Shown: positions 17,794 through 27,107 of the stretch, piece after piece
Numbering within the stretch: the first letter of the stretch is position 1
Layout: each line of letters starts with the position of its first letter
Assembly: GCF_900102075.1 (NCBI RefSeq)
Contig: NZ_FNAV01000001.1
Span: 186,001-250,000, forward strand
From: Salipiger thiooxidans
Lineage (GTDB): Bacteria > Pseudomonadota > Alphaproteobacteria > Rhodobacterales > Rhodobacteraceae
Direction of reading: 5' to 3'
Length of the DNA stretch: 64,000 nt
Translations under genes and position numbers: made by a program
The notes under the pieces: generated by a model
What the model was told of the DNA's origin: nothing
Databases searched by the model: none
The model's input: the letters and a program-made list of their open reading frames with translations, nothing else

Positions 17794-17797
17794 AGTC

Positions 17798-19687
17798 ATG
17801 TCGAGCCCAAGTCCGGTCTTTCGGACCTCCCGGATAGCCCAGGCGGAACTGCCGCGGGGCCGTCCGTTATGGGCGATCCTGCTCGCCAATGGCACCCTCA
17901 TGCCGACCGAGGCGGTGCAGGCGCTGGCCGAGGCCGGACGCAGCGGCGCCGCCCTACCCCGGGTGCTGGTGGCCGAGGATCTGGCGACGCCCGAGCAGGT
18001 GCTGGAGGCGCAGGCGCTGCACTACGGCGCGATGATCCTTCGGCGCGAGGCGAACCCGCCCGATCCCGCGCTCTCCGATCTTCTGTCCCCCGAGACCTGC
18101 CTGCGCCACTCGGTGCTGCCGTGGCTGCGCATCGGCGAGACCATCGTACTGGCCACCGCACAGCCCGACCGGTTCCATTCGGCGCTCGACGCCCTGCCCG
18201 AGGGCTGCGGGGCCGTCGCCATGGCGCTCGCCACCGAGGCCGACATCCAGTCCGAGATCGCCACCAGCCATGGCGAGGCGATGGCCCGCCGCGCCGAGAC
18301 GCAGGTGCCCGCCGACGAGAGCTGCCGCGACATGGACCGGATCACCCCGCTGCGGGCGGTGATCGGCGGCAGCTTCGCGCTTGCCTGTCTCGCGCTGCTG
18401 TTCCACGACGCGCGGCTGTTCTTCGCCCTCGCGACACTCGCCGCCGTGGTGACGCTGGTGCTGGCGCAACTGACCCGGCTCGCGGCCCTCGTGGCCGGGC
18501 TGCGTTCGCCCCCGCCGCTCGACGACCTGCCGCCACGTCTGCCGACAGTGTCGCTGCTGGTGCCGCTCTTTCGCGAAGAGCGCATTGCCCGTGATCTCGT
18601 GCAGCGGCTGTCGCGGCTCGACTACCCACGCGCGGCGCTGGATGTCCTGCTGGTGCTCGAGGCCCGCGACGAGACCACCCGTGCCACGCTCTCGCGCATG
18701 ATCCTGCCGCCGTGGATGCGGGTGATCGAGGTGCCGGACGGCCCGATCACCACCAAGCCCCGCGCGCTCAACTACGCGCTGCGCTTCGCCCGCGGCGAAA
18801 TCGTCGGCATCTACGACGCCGAGGATTCGCCCGCCCCGGACCAGCTCCGCCGGGTCGCCGCCCGCTTCGGACGCGCACCGCCGCGCACCGCCTGTCTGCA
18901 GGGCATCCTCGATTTCTACAACCCGCGCGCCAACTGGCTCTCGCGCTGCTTCACCATCGAATACGCCACCTGGTTCCGGGTGATGCTGCCCGGCCTCGCA
19001 AGGCTGGGCTTCGCAATTCCGCTGGGTGGCACCACCGTCTTCTTCCGCCGCGCCGTGCTCGAGGAGGTCGGCGGCTGGGACGCCCACAACGTCACCGAGG
19101 ACGCCGATCTCGGCATCCGCCTCGCCCGCCACGGCTATGTCACCGAGCTCTTGCCCGTGGTCACCCGCGAGGAGGCCAACAACCGCGTCTGGCCCTGGGT
19201 CCGGCAGCGGTCGCGCTGGCTCAAGGGTTACATGATCACCTGGGCGGTGCACATGCGCGCGCCGCGACGGCTCTGGCGCGAGCTCGGGGCCTGGCGCTTT
19301 CTGGGGGTGCAGCTGGTGCTGCTGACCGGCTGCCTGCAGTTCCTGCTCGCCCCGGCGCTCTGGTCGTTCTGGCTGCTGCTCGCCGGCTGGACATCGCAGC
19401 TTGCCAGCTGGGGCGCCCCCCACGTCACCCGCGCGCTGCTGCTGGGATTTCTCGTCGCCGAGGCGGTGTCGCTGCTGGTCTCCATCGCCGCCGTCTCGCG
19501 CTCGCCGCACAACGGGTTGCTGCTCTGGGTGCCGACGCTGTTCCTGTACTTCCCGCTCGGCACGCTCGCCGCCTACAAGGCCCTGTGGGAGCTCATCGCC
19601 CGCCCCTTCTACTGGGACAAGACGGCGCACGGCCACTCGGCGCCCGACCGGCCCGACGCCGACATCCCCGAGGACCTGCCCCGCTAG
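17798..19687 (+). CDS. Membrane family 2 glycosyltransferase with N-terminal MshEN/GspE-N-like region
   Basis: 629 residues. Residues about 20-165 look like a GspE N-terminal/MshEN domain: LWAILLANGTLMPTEAVQAL, VLVAEDLATPEQVLEAQALHYG, and LRIGETIVLATAQPDRF; such domains in secretion ATPases can bind c-di-GMP. A two-helix membrane segment follows (about 187-235), then a processive GT2 domain with VSLLVPLFREE, YDAEDSPAPDQLRR (DXD), TEDADLGIRL and the RQRSRWLKGY (Q/RxxRW) motif, and about four C-terminal helices. The layout is cellulose-synthase-like. The polymer is unknown. It has its own leader with a hairpin over the ribosome binding site. Confidence 0.85.
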   Translation: MSSPSPVFRTSRIAQAELPRGRPLWAILLANGTLMPTEAVQALAEAGRSGAALPRVLVAEDLATPEQVLEAQALHYGAMILRREANPPDPALSDLLSPETCLRHSVLPWLRIGETIVLATAQPDRFHSALDALPEGCGAVAMALATEADIQSEIATSHGEAMARRAETQVPADESCRDMDRITPLRAVIGGSFALACLALLFHDARLFFALATLAAVVTLVLAQLTRLAALVAGLRSPPPLDDLPPRLPTVSLLVPLFREERIARDLVQRLSRLDYPRAALDVLLVLEARDETTRATLSRMILPPWMRVIEVPDGPITTKPRALNYALRFARGEIVGIYDAEDSPAPDQLRRVAARFGRAPPRTACLQGILDFYNPRANWLSRCFTIEYATWFRVMLPGLARLGFAIPLGGTTVFFRRAVLEEVGGWDAHNVTEDADLGIRLARHGYVTELLPVVTREEANNRVWPWVRQRSRWLKGYMITWAVHMRAPRRLWRELGAWRFLGVQLVLLTGCLQFLLAPALWSFWLLLAGWTSQLASWGAPHVTRALLLGFLVAEAVSLLVSIAAVSRSPHNGLLLWVPTLFLYFPLGTLAAYKALWELIARPFYWDKTAHGHSAPDRPDADIPEDLPR

Positions 19688-19716
19688 GCGCCGGGCAGTC
19701 GTCGGATGGCCGTCGG

Positions 19717-20361
19717 TCAGTCCACCTTGCGGCTGTCGAGCTTCAGACGGGTCACGAACGCCACCGAGATATGATCGCGCAGCGCCTTGTAGGCCGCGTC
19801 CTCATCACGCCGGGCAATGGCGTCGACGATGGCCTTGTGCTCGGCGAGCGCGATCTCGCCCCGGCCCTGCGCCGCCAGCGAAGTGGTCGCCATCAGCGCC
19901 ATGGACCGGTGCACGAGGTCGAGCTGCTGCACGAGGAAGCGGTTGTGCGAGGCGAGATGGATCATCTTGTGAAACCGCCGGTTCGCCCGCGACAGCGCCG
20001 AAGGGTCGTTCAGCAACGCCCGGTCCTCGGAGACCATCTCGCGCAGCACGGTGATCTCTTCCTCGCTGGCATGGCGCGCCGCAAGCCGGGCGGCGAGCCC
20101 CTCGAGCTCGGTGCGCACCACGTAAAGCTCGGCCATCTGGTTGTGATCCAGCGACGCCACGATCAGCGACCGGCCGTCACGGGTCAGCAGCGACTGGGTC
20201 TCGAGCCGCTGCAGCGCCTCGCGGATCGGCGTGCGCGAGACCCCGAACCGCTCGGCCAGCTCGCTCTCGACCAGACGGTCGCCGGGGCGGTAGACGCCGG
20301 TGTCGATCGCCTCGAGGATCAGCGTGTAGGCGTCCTTGTTGGACGTCCGGATCTGGTTCAT
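19717..20361 (-). CDS. GntR-family (FadR/FCD) transcriptional regulator
   Basis: 214 residues with an N-terminal winged helix (AYTLILEAIDTGVYRPGDRL, ELAERFGVSRTPIREALQRL) and a helical FCD effector domain carrying the metal-binding pattern (RTELEGLAARLAA, NRRFHKMIHLASHN, EHKAIVDAIARRD). The ATG at 20361 has AGGAG 6 nt upstream. It is convergent with the GT2 gene and divergent from the HAD nucleotidase across 99 bp. The target and ligand are unknown; FCD members often sense small organic acids. Confidence 0.92.
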   Translation of the reverse strand: MNQIRTSNKDAYTLILEAIDTGVYRPGDRLVESELAERFGVSRTPIREALQRLETQSLLTRDGRSLIVASLDHNQMAELYVVRTELEGLAARLAARHASEEEITVLREMVSEDRALLNDPSALSRANRRFHKMIHLASHNRFLVQQLDLVHRSMALMATTSLAAQGRGEIALAEHKAIVDAIARRDEDAAYKALRDHISVAFVTRLKLDSRKVD

Positions 20362-20460
20362 TGGGTACTCCTGGCTCGATCCGGCCAAGATAGCGCCAAC
20401 GGCGCCTGTGGATCAATGCGCCCATTGCCGCAAACCGCGCAGAGGATTAAGCTTCGCGCC

Positions 20461-21102
20461 ATGGTGAAACAGCACTTCAGCCACGTCCGGCACTGGGTCT
20501 TCGACCTGGACAACACGCTCTACGCCCCCTCCGTGCGGCTCTTCGACCAGATCGAACGGCGGATGAACGCCTTCGTCGTGCGCGTGCTCGGCGTCGACGA
20601 CACCGAGGCCAACCGCCTGCGCAAGCATTACTGGCAGCTCCACGGCACCACGCTCGCCGGGCTCATGGCCGAGCACAAGATCGACCCCGACGCCTATCTT
20701 GAAGAGGTCCACGACATCTCCTTCGACGCGCTGGCGCCCGACCCGCATCTCGCCGAGCTGATCGGCAATTTGCCGGGCCGGCGCATCGTCTACACCAACG
20801 GCAGCGCTCCCTACGCGGCGCAAGTGCTGAAGGCGCGCGGGCTCGACGCGGCCTTCGACGCGATCTACGGCGTCGAACACGCGGGCTACCGTCCGAAACC
20901 GGAGGAAGACGCCTTCCGTACGGTCTTCGAACGCGACGGCACCGATCCCCTCAGGGCCGCGATGTTCGAGGACGACCCGCGCAACCTTACCGCTCCCCAC
21001 GCCATGGGGATGCGCACGGTGCATGTCGCCCCGGAACGGGCCGCGGGCTCGCATATCCAGCACCATACCGACGATCTGCCCGCCTTCCTCGGCCAGCTCT
21101 GA
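20461..21102 (+). CDS. HAD-superfamily pyrimidine 5'-nucleotidase-type hydrolase
   Basis: 213 residues with HAD motif I WVFDLDNTLYAPS (catalytic Asp pair), motif II VYTNGS, motif III YRPKPEEDAF and motif IV MFEDDPRNL. The DNTLY variant and the helical cap after motif I match the Sdt1/pyrimidine 5'-nucleotidase subgroup, which dephosphorylates UMP/CMP or related phosphates. The ATG at 20461 gives normal length (about 210-230). It stands between the GntR gene and a small membrane protein. Confidence 0.9.
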   Translation: MVKQHFSHVRHWVFDLDNTLYAPSVRLFDQIERRMNAFVVRVLGVDDTEANRLRKHYWQLHGTTLAGLMAEHKIDPDAYLEEVHDISFDALAPDPHLAELIGNLPGRRIVYTNGSAPYAAQVLKARGLDAAFDAIYGVEHAGYRPKPEEDAFRTVFERDGTDPLRAAMFEDDPRNLTAPHAMGMRTVHVAPERAAGSHIQHHTDDLPAFLGQL

Positions 21103-21225
21103 GCGCCCCTGCGACATTCCGTTCCTGCGGCAATCCGGCATGCTGATTTGCCGCCCGGCGGTCCTTATCTGCCTGCCGATGCGCCGCGCAAGATCGCCCG
21201 GCCCCAGTGACCAGGAGAGACCGAC

Positions 21226-21438
21226 ATGAGCATGAACGAAGCGACCGCCGCCGATCTGGCCCCCGCAACCGCCCGCGGCCTGAGCGTCGAGGCCCGGATC
21301 TGGATCGGCCTCGCCGTCTTCATCGCCGTGGTGGCCGCGGCGACCGTGACCTGGGGTGCCGTCGGCCTCGCCATGTGCGCGCTGGCCTGCGTGCCGGTCT
21401 GCTACGCGATGATCCTGCTGATCACCGTCGGCAAGTAA
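21226..21438 (+). CDS. Small two-helix membrane protein
   Basis: 70 residues: a short polar N-terminus (MSMNEATAADLAPATARG), then two hydrophobic stretches (IWIGLAVFIAVVAAATVTWG and VGLAMCALACVPVCYAMILL) ending in GK. CAGGAGAG lies about 8 nt upstream of the ATG, which supports real translation. The regions before (21103-21225) and after (21439-21619) contain no other gene that I can see. Family and role are unknown. Confidence 0.6.
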   Translation: MSMNEATAADLAPATARGLSVEARIWIGLAVFIAVVAAATVTWGAVGLAMCALACVPVCYAMILLITVGK

Positions 21439-21619
21439 GGCGGGCAAGGTGCGCCCGCGCCGCATGGCATCCCGCCGCCCACTGCCCTAGATCTCCCATC
21501 GGGACCCCGTCCGACTCGGCCCGGCAGCGCAGCCCGCATACGCACGGCTGCGCAAGCTTCCGCCGGGTGGTTCAGCTTCGTCCCGAAACGCTCTAGATAT
21601 GGGGCAAAGGAGAGCGGCC

Positions 21620-22813
21620 ATGGATTGCGACATTCTCATCTCGGGCGGCGGCATCGCCGGTCTGACCGCGGCCGCCGCCTTCGGCGCCGCCGGATTCTCG
21701 GTGATCTGCGTCGACCCGGCCCCGCCGGTGACCGACCGCGAGGCAAGCGGCGCCGACCTGCGCTCCACCGCCTTCCTGCAGCCGGCGCAGGCGTTCCTCG
21801 AGAAGGCGGGCCTCTGGGCCCGGCTCGAGGGCCACGCCATGCCGCTGCAGGTCATGCGCATCGTCGACGCCGGTGGCGAGCGCCCGGAACCGCGCGTGAC
21901 CCGCGATTTCGATGCCGACGACATCTCGGAGAAGCCTTTCGGCTGGAACCTCCCGAACTGGCTGCTGCGGCGCGAGATGGCGGCGCATCTGCACGACATG
22001 CCGACGGTCGACTTCCGCCCCGGCACCGCCACCACCACGCTCTTCACCCGCGAGGCCTATGCCCGCGTCGGCCTTTCGGACGGCAGCACGGTGCAGACCC
22101 GGCTGGTGATCGCCGCGGACGGGCGCAACTCCCCCATGCGCGAGGCCGCGGGCATCGGCGTGAAGACCACCCGTTTCGGCCAGAAGGCGCTGGCCTTCGC
22201 GGTCACCCACCCGATCCCTCACGGCAACGTCTCGACCGAGATCCACCGCACCGGCGGCCCCTTCACCCTCGTGCCGCTGCCCGACTTCGACGGCAAGCCC
22301 TCTTCGGCGGTGGTCTGGATGGAGGAAGGCCCCAAGGCCGAGGCGCTGTTCCGGCTCGACACGCCGACGCTCGAGGCGGCGATGTCCGAGCGCTCCTGCC
22401 ACCTCTTCGGCCCGCTGACGCTGGCCTCGCAGCGCACCCTCTGGCCGATCATCGCCCAGCATGCCGAGACGCTCTGCGGCGAAAGGCTGGCGCTGGTGGC
22501 CGAGGCCGCACACGTGGTGCCGCCGATCGGCGCGCAGGGGCTCAACATGTCGCTCAACGACATGGCGACCCTGCACGACCTCGCCACCGCCACGCCCGAA
22601 CGCCTCGGCGACCGGCAGATGCTCGAGAGCTACCACCGCAAGCGCATTCTCGACGTGCGCGCCCGCGTCGCCGGCATCACGCTGCTGAACCGCACCTCGA
22701 TGCTCTCGGCGCCGCTGCTGCGCGACGCCCGCGCCAAGGCGCTCGACGCGCTCTACGGCGTCACCCCGGTGCGCAAGACGCTGATGCAACTCGGACTCGG
22801 GGCCAAGGGCTGA
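21620..22813 (+). CDS. UbiH/UbiF-family FAD-dependent monooxygenase
   Basis: 397 residues. The Rossmann FAD motif GGGIAGLTAAAAFGAAG is at the very N-terminus; a middle motif VIAADGRNSPMRE and the late motif VPPIGAQGLNMSLND match the VisC/UbiH/COQ6 family. The usual GD before the last motif reads AE (LVAEAAHVVPP), a variant of unknown effect. The likely role is a ring hydroxylation in ubiquinone synthesis, at the inner membrane face. The ATG at 21620 has AAAGGAGA upstream; an earlier ATG at 21599 overlaps that site and was rejected. It ends 5 bp before the GFA gene. Confidence 0.9.
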   Translation: MDCDILISGGGIAGLTAAAAFGAAGFSVICVDPAPPVTDREASGADLRSTAFLQPAQAFLEKAGLWARLEGHAMPLQVMRIVDAGGERPEPRVTRDFDADDISEKPFGWNLPNWLLRREMAAHLHDMPTVDFRPGTATTTLFTREAYARVGLSDGSTVQTRLVIAADGRNSPMREAAGIGVKTTRFGQKALAFAVTHPIPHGNVSTEIHRTGGPFTLVPLPDFDGKPSSAVVWMEEGPKAEALFRLDTPTLEAAMSERSCHLFGPLTLASQRTLWPIIAQHAETLCGERLALVAEAAHVVPPIGAQGLNMSLNDMATLHDLATATPERLGDRQMLESYHRKRILDVRARVAGITLLNRTSMLSAPLLRDARAKALDALYGVTPVRKTLMQLGLGAKG

Positions 22814-22817
22814 GGCC

Positions 22818-23213
22818 ATGGCAGACACCCCCGACACCCCCACGGTCGAAGGCGGCTGCCTCTGCGGCGCCGTGCGCGTTACCGCCACCGGCCAGCCCGA
22901 CCGGGTCGGCATCTGCCACTGCCTCGACTGCCGCAAACACCACGGCGCGCTGTTCTTCGCCGCGGCGATCTACCCGGAACGCGCCGTGACCGTCACGGGA
23001 GAGACCGGCGAATACCTCCGTCGCCACTTCTGCCCGCGCTGCGGCTCGTCGGTGTTCTCGCGCACCGGGGACGAGATCGAGCTTCACCTCGGCAGCCTCG
23101 ACGCCCCCGACCGGTTCACCCCGGACTACGAGCTCTGGACCATTCGCCGCGAACGCTGGCTGCCGCCCTTCCCGCTCCGCGCGCGGCACGAATGCGATCG
23201 TCCCGAAGACTGA
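22818..23213 (+). CDS. GFA family (CENP-V/GFA domain) zinc protein
   Basis: 131 residues. Cysteine pairs typical of the GFA/CENP-V fold are in order: GGCLCGAVR, GICHCLDCRKHHG, and HFCPRCGSSVF. These bind structural and catalytic zinc. The family is named for glutathione-dependent formaldehyde-activating enzyme, but most members, probably this one, have no proven activity. It begins 5 bp after the monooxygenase stop, so they are likely co-transcribed. A dispersed repeat follows its stop. Confidence 0.92.
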   Translation: MADTPDTPTVEGGCLCGAVRVTATGQPDRVGICHCLDCRKHHGALFFAAAIYPERAVTVTGETGEYLRRHFCPRCGSSVFSRTGDEIELHLGSLDAPDRFTPDYELWTIRRERWLPPFPLRARHECDRPED

Positions 23214-23215
23214 TC

Positions 23216-23276
23216 CTTCATCTTGCCGGGAAAACTCCGGGGGAGTCCGCGTCAGCGGACGGGGGCAGCGCCCCCT
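23216..23276 (+). repeat. Dispersed palindromic repeat, copy A
   Basis: Pattern CTTCATCTTGCC...AACTCCGGGGGAG, then a small hairpin (GTCCGC/GCGGAC), then GGGGGCAGCGCCCCC. It lies between the convergent 3' ends of the GFA and aminotransferase genes. The same pattern recurs at 33158-33216 (inverted), 43683-43742 and 54911-54974. Confidence 0.85.
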
Positions 23277-23349
23277 CCAGGCCCACCACGCGGACCCACG
23301 ACCTGAAAACCAGGCCCGCGCGTACCAACACGCGCGGGCCCGGCAAAGG

Positions 23350-24474
23350 TCAGACCACCTCGTCCAGCACCTTCTCGAGCCGCGCCACCGTGGCCGAGAC
23401 ATCCGCCAGCTTGTCGAGCCCGAAGAGCCCCAGCCGGAAGGTCGAGAAGCCCGCCGGCTCGTCGCATTGCAGCGGCACGCCCGCGGCGATCTGCGTGCCC
23501 CTGGCGGCGAAGGCCCGGCCCGACTGCACCTCGGGATCGTCGGTGTAGCTCACCACCACGCCCGGCGCGCCGAAGCCCTCCGCCGCGACCGAGGCGATGC
23601 CGCGCGCCGCCAGCAACTCGCGCACGCGCCGCCCAAGCTCCCATTGCGCCGCCTTGGCCTCGGCAAAGCCCATCTCCCGGGTCTCGACCATGGCGTCGCG
23701 GAACATGCGCAGCCCGTCGGTCGGCATGGTGGCGTGGTAGGCGTGCCCACCGGCCTCGTAGGCGGCCATGATCTGGCGCCACTTCTTGAGATCCATGGCA
23801 AAGGAGTTCGACGCCGTCCCCTCCAGCCGCTCCAGCGCGCGCTCCGAGAACATCACGATGCCGGCGCAGGGGGTCGCCGACCAGCCCTTCTGCGGCGCCG
23901 AGATCAGCACGTCGACGCCGGTCTCCTCCATGTCGACCCAGATGCAGCCCGAGGCGATGCAGTCGAGCACCATCAGCGCCCCCACCTCATGCGCCGCCGC
24001 GGCGATCTGCGCGATGTAGTCGTCGGGCAGGATCACGCCCGAGCTGGTCTCGACATGCGGCGCGAAGACGATCTGCGGCGCCTCGCGGCGGATCGCCTCG
24101 ACCACCTCGGAGACGGGCGCGGGCGCAAAGGGCGCGACCGCCTCGTTGCCGGTCTGGCGCGCCTTCATCACGGTCACCTCGCCGCCGAAGCCGCCGGCCT
24201 CGAAGATCTGCGACCAGCGGAACGAGAACCAGCCGTTGCGCACCACCAGCGCCCGGGCGCCCTGTCCGAACTGCCGCGCCACGGCCTCCATGCCGAAGGT
24301 CCCGCCGCCCGGAACCAGCGCGACGCCGGCCGCACCATAGACCTCGCGCAGCATCGACGAGACGTCGCGCATCACCTCCTGGAAGGCGGCGGACATGTGG
24401 TTGAGAGACCGGTCGGTAAAGACCACCGAGAATTCCTCGAGACCCTTGGGGTCGACATCATCGCGCAGCGGCAT
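23350..24474 (-). CDS. Class V (PLP-dependent) aminotransferase
   Basis: 374 residues. Fold-type I class V features: GGGTFGMEAVARQ, APHVETSSGVILP, VLDCIASGCIWVDMEE (the Asp contacting the cofactor) and the PLP Lys in ISAPQKGWSATPC. It resembles the serine-glyoxylate/alanine-glyoxylate and related class V aminotransferases common in Rhodobacteraceae. The exact amino donor is undetermined. The ATG at 24474 has AGGAG 6 nt upstream. It follows two Lrp genes on the same strand; the 260-bp gap holds a tandem array of 28-bp units. Confidence 0.85.
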   Translation of the reverse strand: MPLRDDVDPKGLEEFSVVFTDRSLNHMSAAFQEVMRDVSSMLREVYGAAGVALVPGGGTFGMEAVARQFGQGARALVVRNGWFSFRWSQIFEAGGFGGEVTVMKARQTGNEAVAPFAPAPVSEVVEAIRREAPQIVFAPHVETSSGVILPDDYIAQIAAAAHEVGALMVLDCIASGCIWVDMEETGVDVLISAPQKGWSATPCAGIVMFSERALERLEGTASNSFAMDLKKWRQIMAAYEAGGHAYHATMPTDGLRMFRDAMVETREMGFAEAKAAQWELGRRVRELLAARGIASVAAEGFGAPGVVVSYTDDPEVQSGRAFAARGTQIAAGVPLQCDEPAGFSTFRLGLFGLDKLADVSATVARLEKVLDEVV

Positions 24475-24547
24475 GGCAAGCTCCTGTCTGTTTGACCCGT
24501 CGATACCGCATCGGTCACGGAACGCAACGCCTCCCTTGGGAGCAGTA

Positions 24548-24569
24548 GCGGGACGGCGGGCGGGGCGAT
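24548..24569. repeat. 22-bp dispersed repeat, copy 1
   Basis: GCGGGACGGCGGGCGGGGCGAT is found here and identically at 56155-56176 (quoted string split: GCGGGACGGCG then GGCGGGGCGAT). Both copies are intergenic and are followed by a similar CCGAAGG-type sequence. Confidence 0.6.
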
Positions 24570-24623
24570 TGCCGAAGGCGAGCGCCGTCCCGGCGTCCGG
24601 CGCGCCGCTCGGGCCGGGCGCGA

Positions 24624-24749
24624 CAGATCAGCCCGCCAGACCAACCCCCGGCGGATCGCGCCCACCAGACGAACCCGATCGGCTCCCCCCCGTCGGACCA
24701 CCCCCGTCAGATCGAGCCCATCGGACAGACCCCGTCAGATCGGCCCTGG
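24624..24749. repeat. Imperfect 28-bp tandem repeat array
   Basis: Four contiguous 28-bp units start at 24624, 24652, 24680 and 24708, and a partial fifth starts at 24736. Each opens with C(A/G)GATC or a close variant, has GCCC then CC/TC(A/G)GAC in the middle, and ends in a C-rich stretch plus GG, AT or GT. There are no spacers. The array runs into the 3' end of the adjacent Lrp gene, whose stop and last codons lie at the unit 4/5 junction. The unit length is not a multiple of three. Confidence 0.7.
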
Positions 24750-25202
24750 ACGACGCTCCTCGCTCAGCACCACGTTGGCCTCGACGTTGCCGACCCCGGG
24801 CAGCGTCATGATCCGGCGCCGCAGCACCCGCTCGAAATCCGGCAGATCCCGCGCCGCCACCCGCAGCCGGTAGTCGAAGGCACCCAGCACGTGCTCGACC
24901 AGCTGCACCTCGGGGATGGCGCTTACCGCGCGCTCGAAATCCTCGAGGCTCACCCGCCCCTTGGTGGCCAGCTTGATGCCGAGGAACACCGTCACCCCGA
25001 AGCCCAGCCGCCCGAGGTCGAGGTCCAGCCGCGCGCCGCGGAACACCCCGGCCTCGCGCAGCCGCTGGATGCGGCGCCAGCAAGCCGGCTGCGACAGGCC
25101 GAAGCGCCGCCCCAGCGCGCCTGCACTGGCCTGCGCGTCCTCGGCCAGGGCCCGGATCAGTCCCCGGTCGATCTCATCGAGCGCCAGCCCCTCCCCGGTC
25201 AC
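24735..25202 (-). CDS. Lrp/AsnC-family regulator (second of an overlapping pair)
   Basis: 155 residues: an N-terminal HTH (LDEIDRGLIRALAEDAQ, LGRRFGLSQPACWRRIQRLR) and a C-terminal RAM/AsnC ligand-binding domain (VQLVEHVLGAFDYRLRVAA, IMTLPGVGNVEANVVLSEE). The start is GTG at 25202 and overlaps the stop of the upstream Lrp gene by 4 bp, implying translational coupling. The last codons lie in a 28-bp tandem array. Likely senses an amino acid and controls nearby amino-acid genes. Confidence 0.9.
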   Translation of the reverse strand: MTGEGLALDEIDRGLIRALAEDAQASAGALGRRFGLSQPACWRRIQRLREAGVFRGARLDLDLGRLGFGVTVFLGIKLATKGRVSLEDFERAVSAIPEVQLVEHVLGAFDYRLRVAARDLPDFERVLRRRIMTLPGVGNVEANVVLSEERRPGPI

Positions 25203-25654
25203 AGCGGCACCGTCTCGTCGTGCTTCACCAGCGCCACGTGCATCAGCGCCTCGATGTCGGCGATATGCGGCAGGGTGAGCAGCTTCTCGCGGTAAAGCGT
25301 CTGGTAATGCCCCAGATCCCGCGCCACCACCGCGAGCCTCACGTCGACGGTGCCGAGGAAGGTCTGGATCTCGATCACCTCCGGCACCCCGCGCGCGCTC
25401 ACGATGAACTCGTCGAAGGCCCGCGGCGCGGTCTTGTCGAGCGTCACCCGCAACGACACCTCGAGCTCGTAGCCGAGCGCCGGCCAGTGGATCACCCCGC
25501 GCACGCCCTTCAGCACCCCCTCGGCCCGCATCGCCGCCAGCCGGCGCGCCAGCGTCGAGGGAGTCACCCCCGCCCGCTCGGCAAGCTCTGCCGAGGCGAC
25601 GCCCGGCGCCGCCTGGTATTGACGAAGAATGCGCCGATCGGTGTCGTCGAGCAT
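25199..25654 (-). CDS. Lrp/AsnC-family regulator (first of an overlapping pair)
   Basis: 151 residues with HTH (LDDTDRRILRQYQAAPGVA, ELAERAGVTPSTLARRLAAM) and AsnC_trans_reg domain (EVIEIQTFLGTVDVRLAVVA, LLTLPHIADIEALMHVALVK). The ATG at 25654 is preceded by GGTGG. It is divergent from ilvC across 146 bp and overlaps the second Lrp gene by 4 bp. Position suggests control of ilvC, its own operon and the class V aminotransferase. The two proteins could form mixed oligomers. Confidence 0.92.
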   Translation of the reverse strand: MLDDTDRRILRQYQAAPGVASAELAERAGVTPSTLARRLAAMRAEGVLKGVRGVIHWPALGYELEVSLRVTLDKTAPRAFDEFIVSARGVPEVIEIQTFLGTVDVRLAVVARDLGHYQTLYREKLLTLPHIADIEALMHVALVKHDETVPL

Positions 25655-25749
25655 GAATCCACCACCTTTCCAGGATTTCAGGAATGATCTTTCATCATTT
25701 CCGCAAATACTCAAGAAAAACGCAACCAACATCGCCGCGTGCAACCTAG

Positions 25750-26823
<1,074 letters not shown>

Positions 26824-26850
26824 TCCTCCGGATCATCCGATGATCTCCGC

Positions 26851-26880
26851 GGGCCCGTGCCGACAAGGCGCGGGCCCGTT
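26851..26880 (+). terminator. Hairpin terminator after ilvC
   Basis: An 11-bp stem GGGCCCGTGCC / GGCGCGGGCCC with one G-T pair and loop GACAA, 27 bp after the ilvC stop. The following T-run is poor (GTTCCGTT), so it may be only partly effective. Confidence 0.6.
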
Positions 26881-26912
26881 CCGTTGCGGCATTTCCCCTG
26901 CCAGCGCGCCTG

Positions 26913-27107
26913 TCAGAGCGCGGTGCCGCGCTTCAGGCGGATGTCGGCGTCACGCAGGGGCGCATCGGTGCACCACTGGTCGTCCCTGGGGAGCCAGACG
27001 GCATCGCGCACCTCGGCGTGGACGACGACCCGCTCTGGCGACACATCCACGATGTCCTCCGGCAGCACCGAGAGGAACAGGAAGAGGGCTTGGGCGGTGA
27101 GGCACAT
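26913..27107 (-). CDS. Small hypothetical protein
   Basis: 64 residues from the ATG at 27107, which has AAAGGA 7 nt upstream. The N-terminus is hydrophobic (MCLTAQALFLFLSVL), perhaps a short signal or membrane segment. The remainder is polar and acidic with VVVHAEVRDAVWLPRDDQW. No family is recognised. It lies after the ilvC terminator on the opposite strand; 27108-27272 has no gene that I can see. Confidence 0.5.
   Translation of the reverse strand: MCLTAQALFLFLSVLPEDIVDVSPERVVVHAEVRDAVWLPRDDQWCTDAPLRDADIRLKRGTAL

Noticed and set aside
24624-24749. CRISPR array
   Set aside because: The 28-bp units are adjacent with no spacers, only about 4.5 copies and strongly diverged; no cas gene is near.
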